In this document: positions 11,554 through 25,717 of the stretch, piece by piece
Position numbering within the stretch: position 1 is the stretch's first letter
Layout of the letters: each line of letters opens with the position of its first letter
DNA from: Moringa oleifera
Lineage: Eukaryota; Streptophyta; Magnoliopsida; Brassicales; Moringaceae
Length of the DNA stretch: 64,000 nucleotides
Assembly (NCBI GenBank): GCA_021397835.1
Contig: JAJFZO010000407.1
Location: 1,178,001 to 1,242,000, forward strand
Direction of reading: 5' to 3'
Program-made: the position numbers and the translations under genes
Notes under the pieces: model-generated
Databases searched by the model: none
Told to the model about the DNA's origin: nothing
What the model saw: only the letters and a program-made list of their open reading frames with translations

Positions 11554-11560
11554 ATTTATA
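11554..11560 (-). promoter_or_regulatory. TATA box of the invertase gene
   Basis: TATAAAT on the minus strand lies 42 bases upstream of the invertase ATG (11509-11511). If this is the working TATA box, the 5' leader would be only about 10-15 bases long. Confidence 0.5.
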
Positions 11561-13869
11561 GAGAGTGGATATTGAGACTGCTACGGATTAACACAAAATT
11601 AAAATTTTAAGAATGAGTTGGACAATTTTGGATATTTGTTTTCTTTCTTTCTTTTTTTTTTTAACAATTTCTATTTTTGCATGCCCATTATCTTCATCTG
11701 TCTCCTCTTGTTTTTCTATTTATTCTTTTAGGGTTTTTTTTTCTATTTTTTCTATTTTTTATCTGTTTTTATTGACTGGCAAACCTTTTTTAAGGTGGAT
11801 ATTTTGTCTAATACAAGTAGATAAGATAATAGTAATTAACTAATTACATAATTTTAAGGATTTTTTTTTCAATTGATAATTATTGTTTTAAGCCAAAAAG
11901 AGTAACTTCTCTGCTATATATGTGTTTTTGCAAAAAATTTCACTGTTTACTCAATTGAATTATATTTTACTATTTATCTATACATCAATAAGGTGTAATT
12001 TAAGAAAATCTCAAACATATTTTTTATGAAAATTAAACTTAAAATTAAAATAAATTTTATTTCACAATTATATAAATCAAGTATAAATTTTTTAAAAAAA
12101 TAATTAAATAAAATGTAAATAGAAATAATATAATAAAAAATAAAATTTTCTATTTCCTTATTATTTTAACAAATATTTTTTGTTTTTATGAGAAATGAGA
12201 CAAACATGAAAATAAATACGAAGATAGAGACAGAGATGGGAAGCATCGCAATCCCGTTACGTTTACATCCTTAAATTTGTATTTAAAAATAGTATTTCGA
12301 TAATTTATTTATTTCATTATATGATTAAAAAATATATAATATAATAAAAAATAAACATTCTTCATTTCATCGTTCCATCAACGCAGGTTTTTCATCTTCA
12401 TTTTTGTTAAATAGAAAATAGTACAAAAAATAAGAATAAATTCACAAACAAAAATAAAAATGAAAAGAACCAAGCCGTGTTCCACCCTATTTACATCCCT
12501 AAATTTGTATCTAATTAAAAATAATGCTTTGAATGCCCTTAGTAATTCACTTATTCCATCATTTCAAAGAAGAAAACATGCACTTTCTGAATATTATCAA
12601 TTAATGCATGAAAAGGCATAATTGGTATCTAATCTTTGTTTTTTTTAATGATTTTAAAAGATACATAAGTTAAATAGGCCAATTAATGTATTTATAAAGC
12701 TGATACGACGCATTGCTTAGTGTTGGTTCATTGTTCATTCCTGCCTTAGATTAGGAGCATGATCCATCTCACCTAAACCTTGGCTTTTCTTCCCTTTGGC
12801 ATAATATTACCAACATTTTTTCATTGCTTATGTTATGCTAAAAGCACGTTAATTTATAAAAATAAAAAATTGTTATACACTAACATTAATTAGTGTCTTC
12901 GAGGAAACTCGACATTCCATTTTTTATTCATAATCATATTGATGATCGCATGTCATTAATTAAACTAGTAGAGGCTACTTATAATGGCATGTGTCTTGGT
13001 CCTATGAGAAGGTGACAAGACGAAAGATGCAAAAGGCTAAGCCGCCCGGCCGATGTGCTAATTAAGCTATGCTTAATTCTAGTTAAAGTTAAGGAAGTGG
13101 TCATTAGCTTTAGGTCAACAATGACATCTTCTCTTGATAAGGGCATATTTTGTGATCCAACTTTGATTGTCATTATCAAAAATGAAAGAAAGTTGTTTAG
13201 GTGCTATGCACATGTAATCTAAAGGACACAATCCATAATGTAGAATATAAGATTCATGAATAAAATATTTAATATTTGCAAAACTAATTGTCAAAAATAT
13301 ATCAAAATATTTATCTTTTTTTAAAAAATATATCTCAAAATAATAATTTAAATATTTTTAATTTAAATTTAAAATATTAGCACAGTTTTATCCTTTTTTA
13401 AAAAAAAATCCATTTACAACTTTTTTCCCCTCTTTTTCTAATATACACAGTAATCTTAATATCAAAGTCACACATTTTCTTTTCTCCGTGGTATTTTCTC
13501 TCTTTTTGTGAGTGTCAAACAACACAAAAACCATTTATTTTATGTGAGATAATTGTTGACAATGGATTAAAATTTTTATTTTTAAAAAATATTTTAAATT
13601 AATAATTTAATTATTTTTTTACCTACATTTGAGATGTGAGCATGATTTTTCTTTTTCTTACAGAAATAGATACAGTAATTTTGATATCCAAGTCATGTCT
13701 GCTCACATAATAGGATTTCATGAAACAAAAAAGGTAAAAAAAATTAAGCTTTTAATACTTATTACAATATTCTAAACAACCATGTATTTTTCTTTCCAAA
13801 AATGGCAACATAACAACAAATAAATAAAGAAATTTTGATTATATGTCTAACTATTTAAATACCCATTTA

Positions 13870-14600
13870 ATCCAAACATTGCAAAAAAAAAAAATCATCT
13901 TTTAAATTGATTCTCAAAAATTGTCATAAAATTATGACCATTTAAAAATCATCATAAATTTTAAAAACTTTTGAGTCTATGACAGTTTTTGTAAAATCAT
14001 CATAAATTATCATAAAATTTGTTGTTAAATAATAATCTGTAACAAAATATTAATTGCTTATATATCAATTATAATATTTATTAAAATAATAAAAAATAAT
14101 TACAATAAATTTAATTAAAATTTATTAAATATTTTTTCATAATCAATGAACAAAATTATTAAATAATAAATTTTACAATAAAAATTATTTTAAATATATA
14201 AATATTAAATTACATATTTATAGCAAATATTATATCTATTTTTATTTTTCAACATCAAATAAAGATTCATACCATTTGGATTATAGATATTTTTAATTAT
14301 AATGTGAGATTTACTTTTTTTGGTTAAAATTTAATTATTTTAAAGTTTTTAATAATAAAAATTATTTGATCTAGTGATATGATTCTTGCTTCTATTGCTA
14401 AGAATTTTGATTAAATTTGATTTTTATGATAGTTTTTCAGAACCATCATCAAGATTTGTTAACGATATTTTAGAATGATTATTAATAAAATTTTATAATA
14501 ATCTTAAAAATCATCATAAATTTATGGTGATTACAAAACCGTCATATATCTTTTTTTTAAGATAGTTTTTAATAATCATAAAATTTTATTTTTTAATAAG
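13870..14600. mobile_element. Inverted-repeat element, probably a non-autonomous DNA transposon
   Basis: The left block (about 13890-14035) and right block (about 14430-14600) are rich in variants of ATCATCATAAATT. They oppose each other: TATGACAGTTTTTGTAAAAT at 13978 pairs with the reverse complement of the segment at 14519-14546. Inverted subterminal motif clusters of this kind are typical of CACTA-like or other TIR derivatives. Exact termini and target-site duplication were not found, and no coding capacity remains. Confidence 0.4.
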
Positions 14601-17598
14601 AAAAGGATGTAATGATTTAGTTATGTCCCTAATTAATCAAGCACAATTTAAGTCATTAAAGACAATACAAAAAATTAAAGGATAACAAATTGAATTTAGT
14701 TTTAATTTGTAGCATATTAAAATGATCTCGTATTAAAATTTATAACAAAAATTTATTCTCTAAAGTAACCAAAGCAGATTAACGAATAAGTTTTTATCAT
14801 ATATAACTTCATATATATATCATAAACAAAAATTATATACAATGATTGACATTAATTATATTAATTAAGAACTAAACTTATGAATAATGTTAAAATGGAA
14901 CTAAATAATAACTATAAAGCACGAGATTCTTTTCCAATGGTTAGGAAATATACCTCGAAGAAAGAAAAGAAACATAAAAAAGAGATTATTAAGATCATCA
15001 TAAATTATTCAATATAGTGTTAATATATATTTTATTTTAACAATTATGAACATCTAGACAACAAATATTCATTATCTTTGCCTTCCCACACATATGAAAA
15101 TAGTTAGGCACAAATATACACTATTGTTAGCACATAACTTGTGATTGTTTTCTACTAGTTCTTTGTTGGTTTGTGCCTCTATTTCATGGCAATTTTCAAG
15201 AAAAGCCAAGTTGAGAGATAAAGATATATGCTTGCATGGATATATCACAAACTTGTGAATGTATTCCTTTACACCAACTTGTACATTTGTGACTAACTTG
15301 TTTGTGCTCTTACAATGTGTCCGGTATTGAATGGAAAGTATGACTCATCTTTATTTGTATGCATGTGCATGATTTTTCTCCAACACCAAACCTATATAAT
15401 TTTGATATTAAACAGAAGTTGTTTCTCTCAATTTTTCACATATCTATTCTTTGTCTAAACAAAAATTCTTATAATTAAAAAATGACTGACATGATATATT
15501 TTGTTTTCAAAATCATTCTTCAAAAAAGAATATTAAAAATAAAAATTTGAAAATCAAAGTTTATCGTGTGTTTTGAAAAAATTTTCAATGTCTTATTAAT
15601 TTCTTGTATACTTTCATTAGTGATATATACATGAAACTCATGAAATATTTTATTAAAATAATAATGAGTTAGTGATCACGATAATATATACTAATAATAA
15701 AATTAAAAGACTAGATAGATGAGTGTGTATCAAACAATTTAATAATAGATCGTATCAAAGTATGCATTTTAAAATTATAGACAGAAGCAATTAATTATAA
15801 CCATATTATATTTGATATTGATATGATCATATAATAAAATACATATATTACATTTCATAAAATTCTAAGGACAACTTTTTATGTGATGGAAAAAGTAGTG
15901 AAAGAATATATACTTTAATAGTAATTCTAATGTATTCATAAATTTTGTCATGAAAATATTTTAATTGCTTTTTAAATAATAAACATGTTGAGACAATTAA
16001 TATGATTAATTATTAAATAATCAATATTTAACTATGTTAATTAAACTACAACATGTTCCTAATTTTGAACTTTAGGAAAAATATTATTTCCACTCTTCTT
16101 TTACAATAATGTCTTTATTATTCAAATATACATAATATAACTTATATTATTTTAACTTCTTTATTAATAAATATCACCAAAACATACTAATCAATGATTC
16201 ATATTAATTAATGTTTTGCTCTTAATCATACATAATAATCCTTTTAGAGAGTTGATTAAGAAAAAACATAATATATATAAAAGTATTTTAATCTTTAAAA
16301 GTATTGAATTTTCTATAACATGCAAATTAAAATTAGATCATGATTTTCATCCAATATTATTTGACATGATTTTAGTTTTAAATAAAAAAAAATCGAAAAC
16401 AAGAGATATAGATAATAACGACAAAATAGAAAATGCTACCATCAAAACATTTGAAATTTCTTCTATTTTGTGCAACATTGTGAATGTTTGTCAATTGGTC
16501 ACGTTATGCTAAAAGAATGCTAAAAACTTGTTTTGCTTAAACAATAGTGTTTTCGAGAAAAGTTGAAGTTCTCTAACTTTCTATTCTTAAAGTGAATTTC
16601 GTGTCATTGAAGTGCTTGAGGTTGTTTATTTGGTATGCATCATAATTGTATCATTTGAATTGAAGCTCAATGGAGAAAAGGCGACAAGATGTGTGGAAGA
16701 AGTGAAAAGCAAAGCCATATGAAATGTTAAGATTATGTTTATCAATTTTATAAAGATCATATGATATGATGAGCTTAATTTAAATAATGACATATTTAAA
16801 GTTGCTTAGGTAACATGAACATGTCATACAAACAACATAATCAATGATAGAATATAAAATTCCAAAGTAAGATATGATATTCATTAGTATTTAATATTAT
16901 ATTTGGTGAGGAAAAAAAAAAAAGGACAAAAGATATTTTAACTTTCCATGCTTTTATAATTTCTCAAATAATTTTTTTTAATGGTATTGTAATCCCTTCT
17001 TCTTGCTATGAAAAATTAAGTATTATATTTCAAGATACCCACTTTTTTTAAAAAAACAAAAAAAAAACATGACAAATTTCATTATATGCATAAAATACAT
17101 TAAAGATGATTCATATTATTAGAAATTAATTGCAAGACATAACCTTAAACAAATTGACTTTTTGTTTTGGAGCAATATTAATTTATTGAAAATCACAATG
17201 AAATTTATTTCTCATGTGAAGATTTCTTAAATGAGGAAAAAATAAATGCATACTAATTTTTTAGATTAGCACCTATCTTATTTTTCATATAATATATGTA
17301 TATATATAACAAAAATGAAAAAGAAAAAGCATGAGGAAATGAGCATTTTATAATTTTTTTTATTATAACATTTTATAATATATAATTTTTATTATTTTAA
17401 CTTCTTTAATTAATAAATATTATTAAAACATATTAATCCATGATTCACAAATTAAATTTTTTGTTTTAATCAAACATAATAATAATAATAATAATCATCA
17501 TCATCTTATGAGAGTTTTTTTTTTGTGAAAGATAAAAAAAACATAAAATATATATATAAAGATAGCTTAATCTTTAAAAGAATTATCATAACATAAAA

Positions 17599-17624
17599 AA
17601 TTAGGTTATAGCTATAACCTAATT
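17599..17624. repeat. Perfect 26-bp palindrome
   Basis: A self-complementary sequence centred on TATAGCTATA, with TTAGG and CCTAA flanks, reads identically on both strands over 26 bases. Half of it recurs nearby (TTAGTTATAGC at about 17635). It may be the end of an inverted-repeat element or a chance AT-rich palindrome. Confidence 0.85.
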
Positions 17625-18874
17625 ATCATAAAATTTAGTTATAGCTTAATCTTTCATGTTTTTTAATTTTTTCAAAAACATGTGTAACAAACCATTGTTT
17701 AATTAAATACTGAAAAACAAGTTAACAAAAAAACACTAATAATAATTCAAAAAATCTCAAATTCAAAAAAGAATATTAAAAAAATAGATTTTGTACTACT
17801 CTATTGATTTGGTTTACAATTTGCTATTCTTAGAAGAAAATACATATTGCTCAAAAATCATGCTCAATGTGATTGTAAGTTGAATCAATTTAAAAAAAAT
17901 GGATGATTTTACTTAACTTTTATTTTAATTTATATTAAATAAAAAATTAAAAATACCCCAACATGATCACAAAGATCTTGGATATAAGCAAAAAGTATAC
18001 ATGCAATCATTCATGAACATGATCTTATATTAAGAACATGATCCTATCAAAACATTGTCATTTTTATTTGGTACAATATTGTTAAATCTTGTCCTTCAGT
18101 CACTTACTACAAGCAACTCAATCAATGTTAGACTATAAAATATTTACTTAATATTTATATTTAATTAATATTTAATATTTATAGTAACATTTGGCACTAG
18201 CAACTAAGAAAAAAAAGTATTTTAACTTTCGATGACTTTTATGATTTCTCAAATAATTATACATTTCTTATTGGAATGATATTTGACAAATTTAATTACC
18301 CACTTTTTTTAAATAAAAACAGTAATTTTAATTATATGCCTAAATTATATCATGGATGATTAGGATTATTAGAGATGGTTGATAACAGGCAACAAATTGA
18401 ATTTAGTTTAAGCAATAGTTTGTTGAAAAGTTACAACAAAATTCATTACTCATGAGCAGTCAAAGTAGATTAATTACATGAAGAAAAGATAAATAGATAC
18501 TTATTACATGTAGTAGCATATCTTATTTTTGAGTAAATATATTAAAAAACCTTATTTTGTCTAGATTTTTATTTTAAACCTCATCGTTTCGATTTAAATA
18601 ATTTTATATTTAAAGTTATAGTTTACTTCAATTTAAACTTTATCTCAAACGATTTTAAAAAATTAACAATTTTTTATTGAGATACTTTAAAATAAGTTAA
18701 ATAAATTATGCATTTTATTTTAAGTTTATTATTCGAATCTAAATAAATTTTTAATTTATGAGTTGTTTTTTAAATATTTAAATTTTTAAGGATGTAAAAT
18801 TTAATATATATATATATATAACAATAAAAAAATTTTAAATTTTTTGTAATGGTCGTTTAAACATCCATTCACAC

Positions 18875-19520
18875 TATTAAAAAAAATTCATTTATTGACG
18901 CCTCATTTTAATGAAGATCAAAATCCATCAGTGTATATATAAATACTGATAAATTTTTTGGTCCGTTAGTGAGTGTATGATCATTATTAATGCGCATAAA
19001 ATCTATTAGTATATACTATACAAATAGTAATTGTTCATCCTCACTAAAAATTATTATATATACTGACAGACTATAACTTTCGTAATTAATTCCTAACATA
19101 TACTGACGAATTTTTAGTGTGTGTAAGTAAAAAGCATATTTTTAGTAACGAACTTCCTTTTTATTAGTAAATATATAGTCTATAGTATCAGACATGTCAC
19201 TAGATATCTTACATATAGTAGTAATTTCATAATGGCCATAAGTAAATATGCAATTGTACTGATGGATTATTCTATACATCAATAAATCTTTAGTATCTAC
19301 TGACAATCATTTTTCTCTATTAATAAATATCTAAAATATTTCACCTATATTAACAAACATTATACTTATAGTGATGATTATTTTTGTGTACCACTAAATA
19401 TTCAATATATACTGATGGATTTTTTTGTAATAATCACTAAATTAACGCATAACATATATTGATGGATTTTGATATTTATGTTCGTCACTAATAGGCTACT
19501 TACATTAGCATACATTACTA
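18875..19520. mobile_element. CACTA-like non-autonomous element with subterminal repeats
   Basis: The left end reads CACACTATTAAAAAAAATTC at about 18870. ATCAAAATCCATCA (18917-18930) is matched by its exact reverse complement at 19460-19473, each preceded outwards by a GACG-type word. Between them are many variants of ATACTGATGGATTTT in both orientations. A CACTA-type start with dense inverted subterminal repeats is the signature of En/Spm-like elements. No transposase frame remains, so this would be a short deletion derivative. Confidence 0.5.
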
Positions 19521-22500
19521 AATATATTTAAAAAAATTCAAACATCTATATTTATTATGCAAAATTTTAATTTAAATCCTTCGAAAATTAATAAATGACA
19601 TGATCCAATTGAATTAAATTGAAATATGATACGCACAATTAGTCTAATTAATAATTTAAACTATAATGTAAAACATATATTTTTAGATATTTTAAATTTT
19701 TCTATAACGAGAAAATCACCCATTTTATTATATTAGACCTTACCATATTTATCCTCTTCATTGAAAAAAATTGATTTATTTGGAGTTATATTATCAAATA
19801 AACTTGTATCTTTCAATGTGACATTAACTAATATGTGATAATAATAATATACCATGGACATGTACTTTTCAATTAATTATTGAAAATATTTTCAAATCAA
19901 TTATGGTGTTTACATCGAGATTATTTTAAAAAATTATAAATTATCTTTTAATAATATAAAGTAAAAATTATATAAGTTACGATTTTATTTCTTTTGCATA
20001 ATAGAACTTTTTGAAAGGAAAAAATGATTCATAAAAATGTCAAGATAGAGCTAATTTTATTTATTCTTAATTATAAACATAAGATAAGTTAAAAAAAACT
20101 TTAATTTGAGTGAAAAATTAATTTATTTAAAAATGAATAGTTTTTACTTCTTTCTCTAAATCTCTATGAAACCCTCAGTGTCTCTTTCTCTTTCTTTAAC
20201 TTGCTTTCCTTCTCTCGTGTGCTTGTGTTTTATTTCTTATTCTAAATCCTTAAATTCCATATTTTATCTCTAGATCTCTTTCTCTTTCTCTCATAACTAA
20301 TTTCCATTTTGTGCTATGTTTCTCTTCTTTCTCTTTTCTTGCCCTTTAGCTATATATCAATAATGTAATCTCATTTATTTGAATTATTCACTTCCCTCAT
20401 TGCATCTACAGCAAAAATGCATGTGAATCTGTGGACTTGATGAGTTTTAAACTTCAAAATATTTTGTTCTTGTAAAAAATATTTTACACAACATAAAACT
20501 ATGTTATTAATTACCTCATTAAGTCATAATAAAATCTCAGGTACTGATTTACAAGATGCTTTTAAAAACAAGTTTACTTAAATATATTTTAGTAATTTTA
20601 TTATTACGGGCTTAATAATTCTTCTAGCATCAAGTGCAAATGTAATGTTAATTTTGTAAATGGTAAGTGACATATATTTCCTTTGCTTTTGAAACCTATG
20701 CATTAGTAATTTTAATTCAAAAATACTTCTATGTCTTTTTCTATCACTTTGTCTTTTCTTTAAGTATGTATTGGGAATTACATGTCTTATCACTGTTACT
20801 TCAATTGCTATTTTGGGCCCTGAAAATGGGTTGAACTGATTTTTTGACTTGTTTTATTACGTTACATGCCATGGATCTTGTCTAATCTTTTGCCACTTCT
20901 ACCATTGCTTTTTTCTATAGAGGAGATTAAATCTTACAAGCCAAAGTGACATGGAAGTTTGGAGATTTTTGCATCTATTTAACATCCATTTTCAAGAAGA
21001 TTGACTGTTAATTTCATCTTTCATTATTATCTATTTCTTAGGAGGAAACCTTAAAATTTTAGGCTTGCACATGCTTTTTGGTTGTTTTTGAGGTTGATGT
21101 TGTAGGCATAACTTTACACTAGTAGCTGTTGTGAATTATTTCTATTCATCGACCTCCTTCACTTTCATGCTAAAATCGATCTTCCTCTCTAAATAGTATT
21201 TTGGGCTTTTGTTCTTCTTCTTTTTTCCCCCTTCTTTTGCTCTTCTTGTTACTATTCTTTTTCATTTAACCTTGGAGCTATTCGCTTTATACTGAAAGAC
21301 TAAATAGATCTGATATTATTTAATTGTCTCTTATTATCTCAGCTTTTTTAATTTTTGTAAATTATTTATTGTGATACAAACTCTAGAAATAAAATAGCGA
21401 GATCTTATCAAATTTTTATTGATAAAAATGTAATTATATTTAAAGCTTTATAGACAGTGTCTCTTTTACTCCACTAATATTTATTTTTTGGGTTAGAGAA
21501 TGAACTGTAATTATGCAGTTGATTAAAAAAGTATTTTAACTAGTTGATGTAACTTCACTATAGTTTTAGATGTTTTATAATTAAAATATAAAATAAAACA
21601 AAGAGAAAAAAAAACTCAAAACAAAAAAGACAACGGGTTAAAAAAAAACAAAAGCCAAACATTTCAAAACCATGCCACAATGTTCAACTCATTTTGCATA
21701 TTTTGTAGTTGTCTTAATCCATATGAGTCTTAATGCTCACTCGTTATGGTTTTAGTCGAACATTAATTATAAGAAAGGCTTCTTTTGGATGGATTTTTTT
21801 ATACAATTAAAATATTTTATATTTAATGTGTTATATGAATTTTATAATTAATCAGATAATTCTCGATACTATTTTTAAGTATATGACATAAAGATTTTTT
21901 ACTTAATAATTACTTATTTTAAATTTTAAAAATCACAATTATAACAAATCATTTGTTTAATTAAATATTAAAAAATTTAGAAAAGATCATAGTAATAATA
22001 TAATAATTGGGACACGTCAAATTTAGAGATAAATACCCAAAGAGACTAATTTTACTTGACTCCGCTTATTTGGTTTATAATTTTCCATTGTTCGAAGAAA
22101 ATACACACTATGAAAAATCATGTTTAACGCGGTTGTAAAATTCACAAATTAATCAATAAAAAAATCTAAATAGTACTTTATTTAGAAAAATGGTATTAAT
22201 TAGAGTCACTCAATTTCTACTAAACATGAACCATGGTATAATTTAGGTACGCACTACTTAAAAAAATAATAAAGATGATAATTTTGATAGTATATATCCC
22301 TAACTATATCAAAGATGATTTATGTTTAGAGATTGTAAAATATAACATTCAATTTCTTTTAAGCAATATCAAAAATTTGCGACAAATTTATTTCTACTTA
22401 GCAATCAACTAATTAATCAAAAGAGAAAAATATATATACTAGTTGTTTGCTCTAGCATATTTTGTTTTTTATATAATATATACACACATATTATATATTA

Positions 22501-22542
22501 TAGTTTTTTAGTTAAACATATTGTTCATAATATGTTTGTTAT

Positions 22543-22580
<38 letters not shown>

Positions 22581-23300
22581 TACAAAATCATCACTATCTT
22601 CCTTAATTTATTGCAACTCTATTCTAATGAGTAAATCCTTTGTGATCTTGCTCTGATAATGTCATAGGTCCATGTGCATGATCTTCCATTCAGCCAGACC
22701 TAAAAGTTTAATAACAAAATATACATGGATGTGCTTAACCTAAAAATGATATCATGCTTTCAACATTTATAAAAGTTCACCAAAGATTAATTTTTTCTAC
22801 ATTTTTTTGTCAAGAAATTGTGTTTGATTCATAAATTTTGTTTCCAAATTCATAAACTAAGGAAAAGTAACGAAAAATAAAATAAAATAAGTATGTCTTA
22901 GAAGCAATACCAATATTCTATTTGATCCCACCAATTTACTACTGAATGGTGATATGATATTATATTGCATGACATGATAAAAAATTAAAAAAAAAATCAA
23001 TATTTAATTTTATGAAGTTAGTGGAAGAACTTTTCATGGGATTCTGATAAATTTTGTCACTTAGGTGTCTGTATGGTCTACTCAATCAAACAATTTAAGA
23101 TAACAGAATGACTTATCTTAAAAAATTAATAATTGATTAAGAAAAGATTTTACTATCTTTTTAAATTTTAATATACTGACTTAGCTAGTCATGTACTGTG
23201 CACAACTATGTTAATATGATTGAGAAATAGACAATTTAAACACTAAAATCATGTGCTGACATAATGAAAATTGTAAACTGTGAGAACATTTAGCGACCAA

Positions 23301-23336
23301 CTTGAATTTCATTACTAATTAATGATGAAATTCAAG
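23301..23336. repeat. Short perfect hairpin in a repeat-rich patch
   Basis: CTTGAATTTCAT (23301-23312) pairs perfectly with ATGAAATTCAAG (23325-23336) around a 12-base loop. Related words, such as TTTGAATTTCTTCACTAACT at about 23410, follow, so it probably belongs to another decayed inverted-repeat element spanning about 23280-23600. Confidence 0.45.
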
Positions 23337-25681
23337 TCTACGATTATTTTTTTTAAAAAAATAAATAAATAACTATAAATTATCAAAACAATTAATGATA
23401 AATTTGAATTTCTTCACTAACTACTTAAATTTTTAATGACGAAATCGAGTCTATTAATTAAGCTTTTTATGTTATACAATTTTTTAAAAAATAAATATAT
23501 TGTAACAGTTTTTAAATCAATCATTAATTTTCATATAATTTTTTCAAAAAAAACATTTGGTGATTTTATCGTTAAAAATCTATTATTATTCTAACAATAT
23601 TTTTTTTAGAGTCTTTTTAATAGAGAATGTCATTGTATCATTTTTGTAATACACAAACAAGTATAACGTAACATATTTAACTTAATTTAAAGTATAACGT
23701 ATAAAGTATATATGTATATAGCACTTTGATCCAATTAGTAATATATGCTTTGTTTATTTTTTTGGTGAGTGGAGCAATATATGTTCAACACAATGAGTTA
23801 AGTAGGCTATGTGAACCAATAATTTTAAGCCCCAAAAGCAAAAGCAGTTTTTTGTAGCCAGGTGGCCATGAATTTGTACTTTTGATCATTTAGACAACAA
23901 TATACATTTTTTTTCTTAGTTTTGTAAGTTGGGGATTAAACTTCAAGGTGTGGAATCTTAAGTAGAAGTGAATAAGATGAGTTAACCAATGATGATGGAT
24001 ATATATGGATTACACATGGTATGTAGAGATATATTATGTTATCAATGGATAAATTAAATTAAGCATGGATAAGCTATATTAAGCACTCATGGGTTTCAAA
24101 AATAATGAAAAAAATTGGTTTATAGGCACAATACATACTAAAAAGACTAGGGCCTCGGTCTTGTAGGTTGATTTTGCTCCACATATGTACAATCCAATTT
24201 TTATATTAAGTTAATGTTTTGGAAAATAAGATTCATGTTAAAAATGTGCAAGCCGGCTTGTGGAATAATGACAGATTAATTTTTTAAAAGTGTAAAATAG
24301 ATTAAGATAATACATTTACATAAAAATTAGAGAAATTTTAAGTAACAAAAATTAAATGATCATTTAAAAAAATCAATCATTAATTAATTTGGTTTATGAA
24401 GTCAAACTAATATATATATATATATATATATAATCACTTATAGACTTACTTTTAATTTTTGAATCAAAAGAAGTTGAGAAAGATGATATGTCATCACTTA
24501 AAATTAAAGTGATGTTATGTGCATAGTTGAATCGTGACTATTTAATTAGTTTGATTTATTTAAAATCGTTTTTCTATATAGTCAAAATGATATTCACCTT
24601 TTGTTATACACATTTTAAATTTTTATTAAATAATGTTTTTATGAAAGAAAATTTTTTAAACATTTTAAAATTATAAAAATTAATCTCATTGCTATTCTTT
24701 ACAGTAATTTTTATTTTTATTTGTTATACTATTTATTTTAATAATATAAATTATTTATTATAATATCATTATTCAATTTTTTATTGGATTTGGTTCAACT
24801 TGTAACCCTTAAACTTGTTCTCTCTCTTTTTTTTTTTTCAATTCAATAACTGATTTCAAAAACATTGTCTTTTTAATTTAATTTAATTTGCTCAAATTTT
24901 TAATTTAATTTACATACAGTAAATTTTTTTTAAATGAGTTATAAATAAATTTAAATATAATTTAATTTATCATTACAAATAGAAATAATAATTTTTTAAT
25001 AAATTTATCATAAAAAATTAAAGAGTAAACGTCCCATAAATTAGGTTATGTTATTAATCAAACTTTTATTTTTAAAAAATAATTAAACTAACTTTAATTT
25101 ATCAATTAGTTTAAATTATATTTTATCAAAAACTTAAAAAATTTAGATAATCAAATCAAAGATCGTATATAATAAATTTTAACTTAAAATTTCAAAGATA
25201 TAAAGAAATAGACAAGTTAGTGTCACCAAAAAAAGTTTCATAATTTTTCAAGTAATTATATTATTTTTTAAAAAATATTATTAATATTTAAAAAATTATA
25301 AAATTTTTTGTGATTGTAACTTGAATATTTTTTATATTTTTAAAAAATTTCAAGTCAAAATTAGTTTGTATAAGATTTTCAATTTTAACACTTATAATTT
25401 TTAAATTTTTTAATAATATTTAATTTTAATCAAATTGATAGATTAAATTTTGATTTATCATAAAATTTTATAAAATCTTTATTCAAAATTAAAATTAAAA
25501 ATATTTAAAAATTAATCAAAATCTCATTTTTATTTTTTTTTGTCGAAAAGCTCAATGATACTACTTTAATATCAATGGAAGAAAACAGGTAAATGCCATC
25601 TTGGAAACAATATTTCTTTAATAAAATAATTCGATAGTATCATGAATATAAAAAGGAGTGTTAATTGACATTCCTGTTGTA

Positions 25682-25684
<3 letters not shown>

Positions 25685-25715
<31 letters not shown>
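25685..25715. repeat. Poly-T run of 31 bases
   Basis: A long homopolymer run is followed on the right by about 120 bases of GC-richer sequence with an imperfect inverted pair (GGGAATGATT and ATCATTCCC). On the minus strand this would be a poly-A tail after a short unique segment, as left by LINE-mediated retroposition, but no source gene was recognised. Confidence 0.8.

Positions 25716-25717
<2 letters not shown>

Noticed and set aside
13870..23600. CRISPR-like reading of the recurring short repeats
   Set aside because: Repeats are irregularly spaced, diverged and inverted, and the genome is eukaryotic; transposon ends explain them better.
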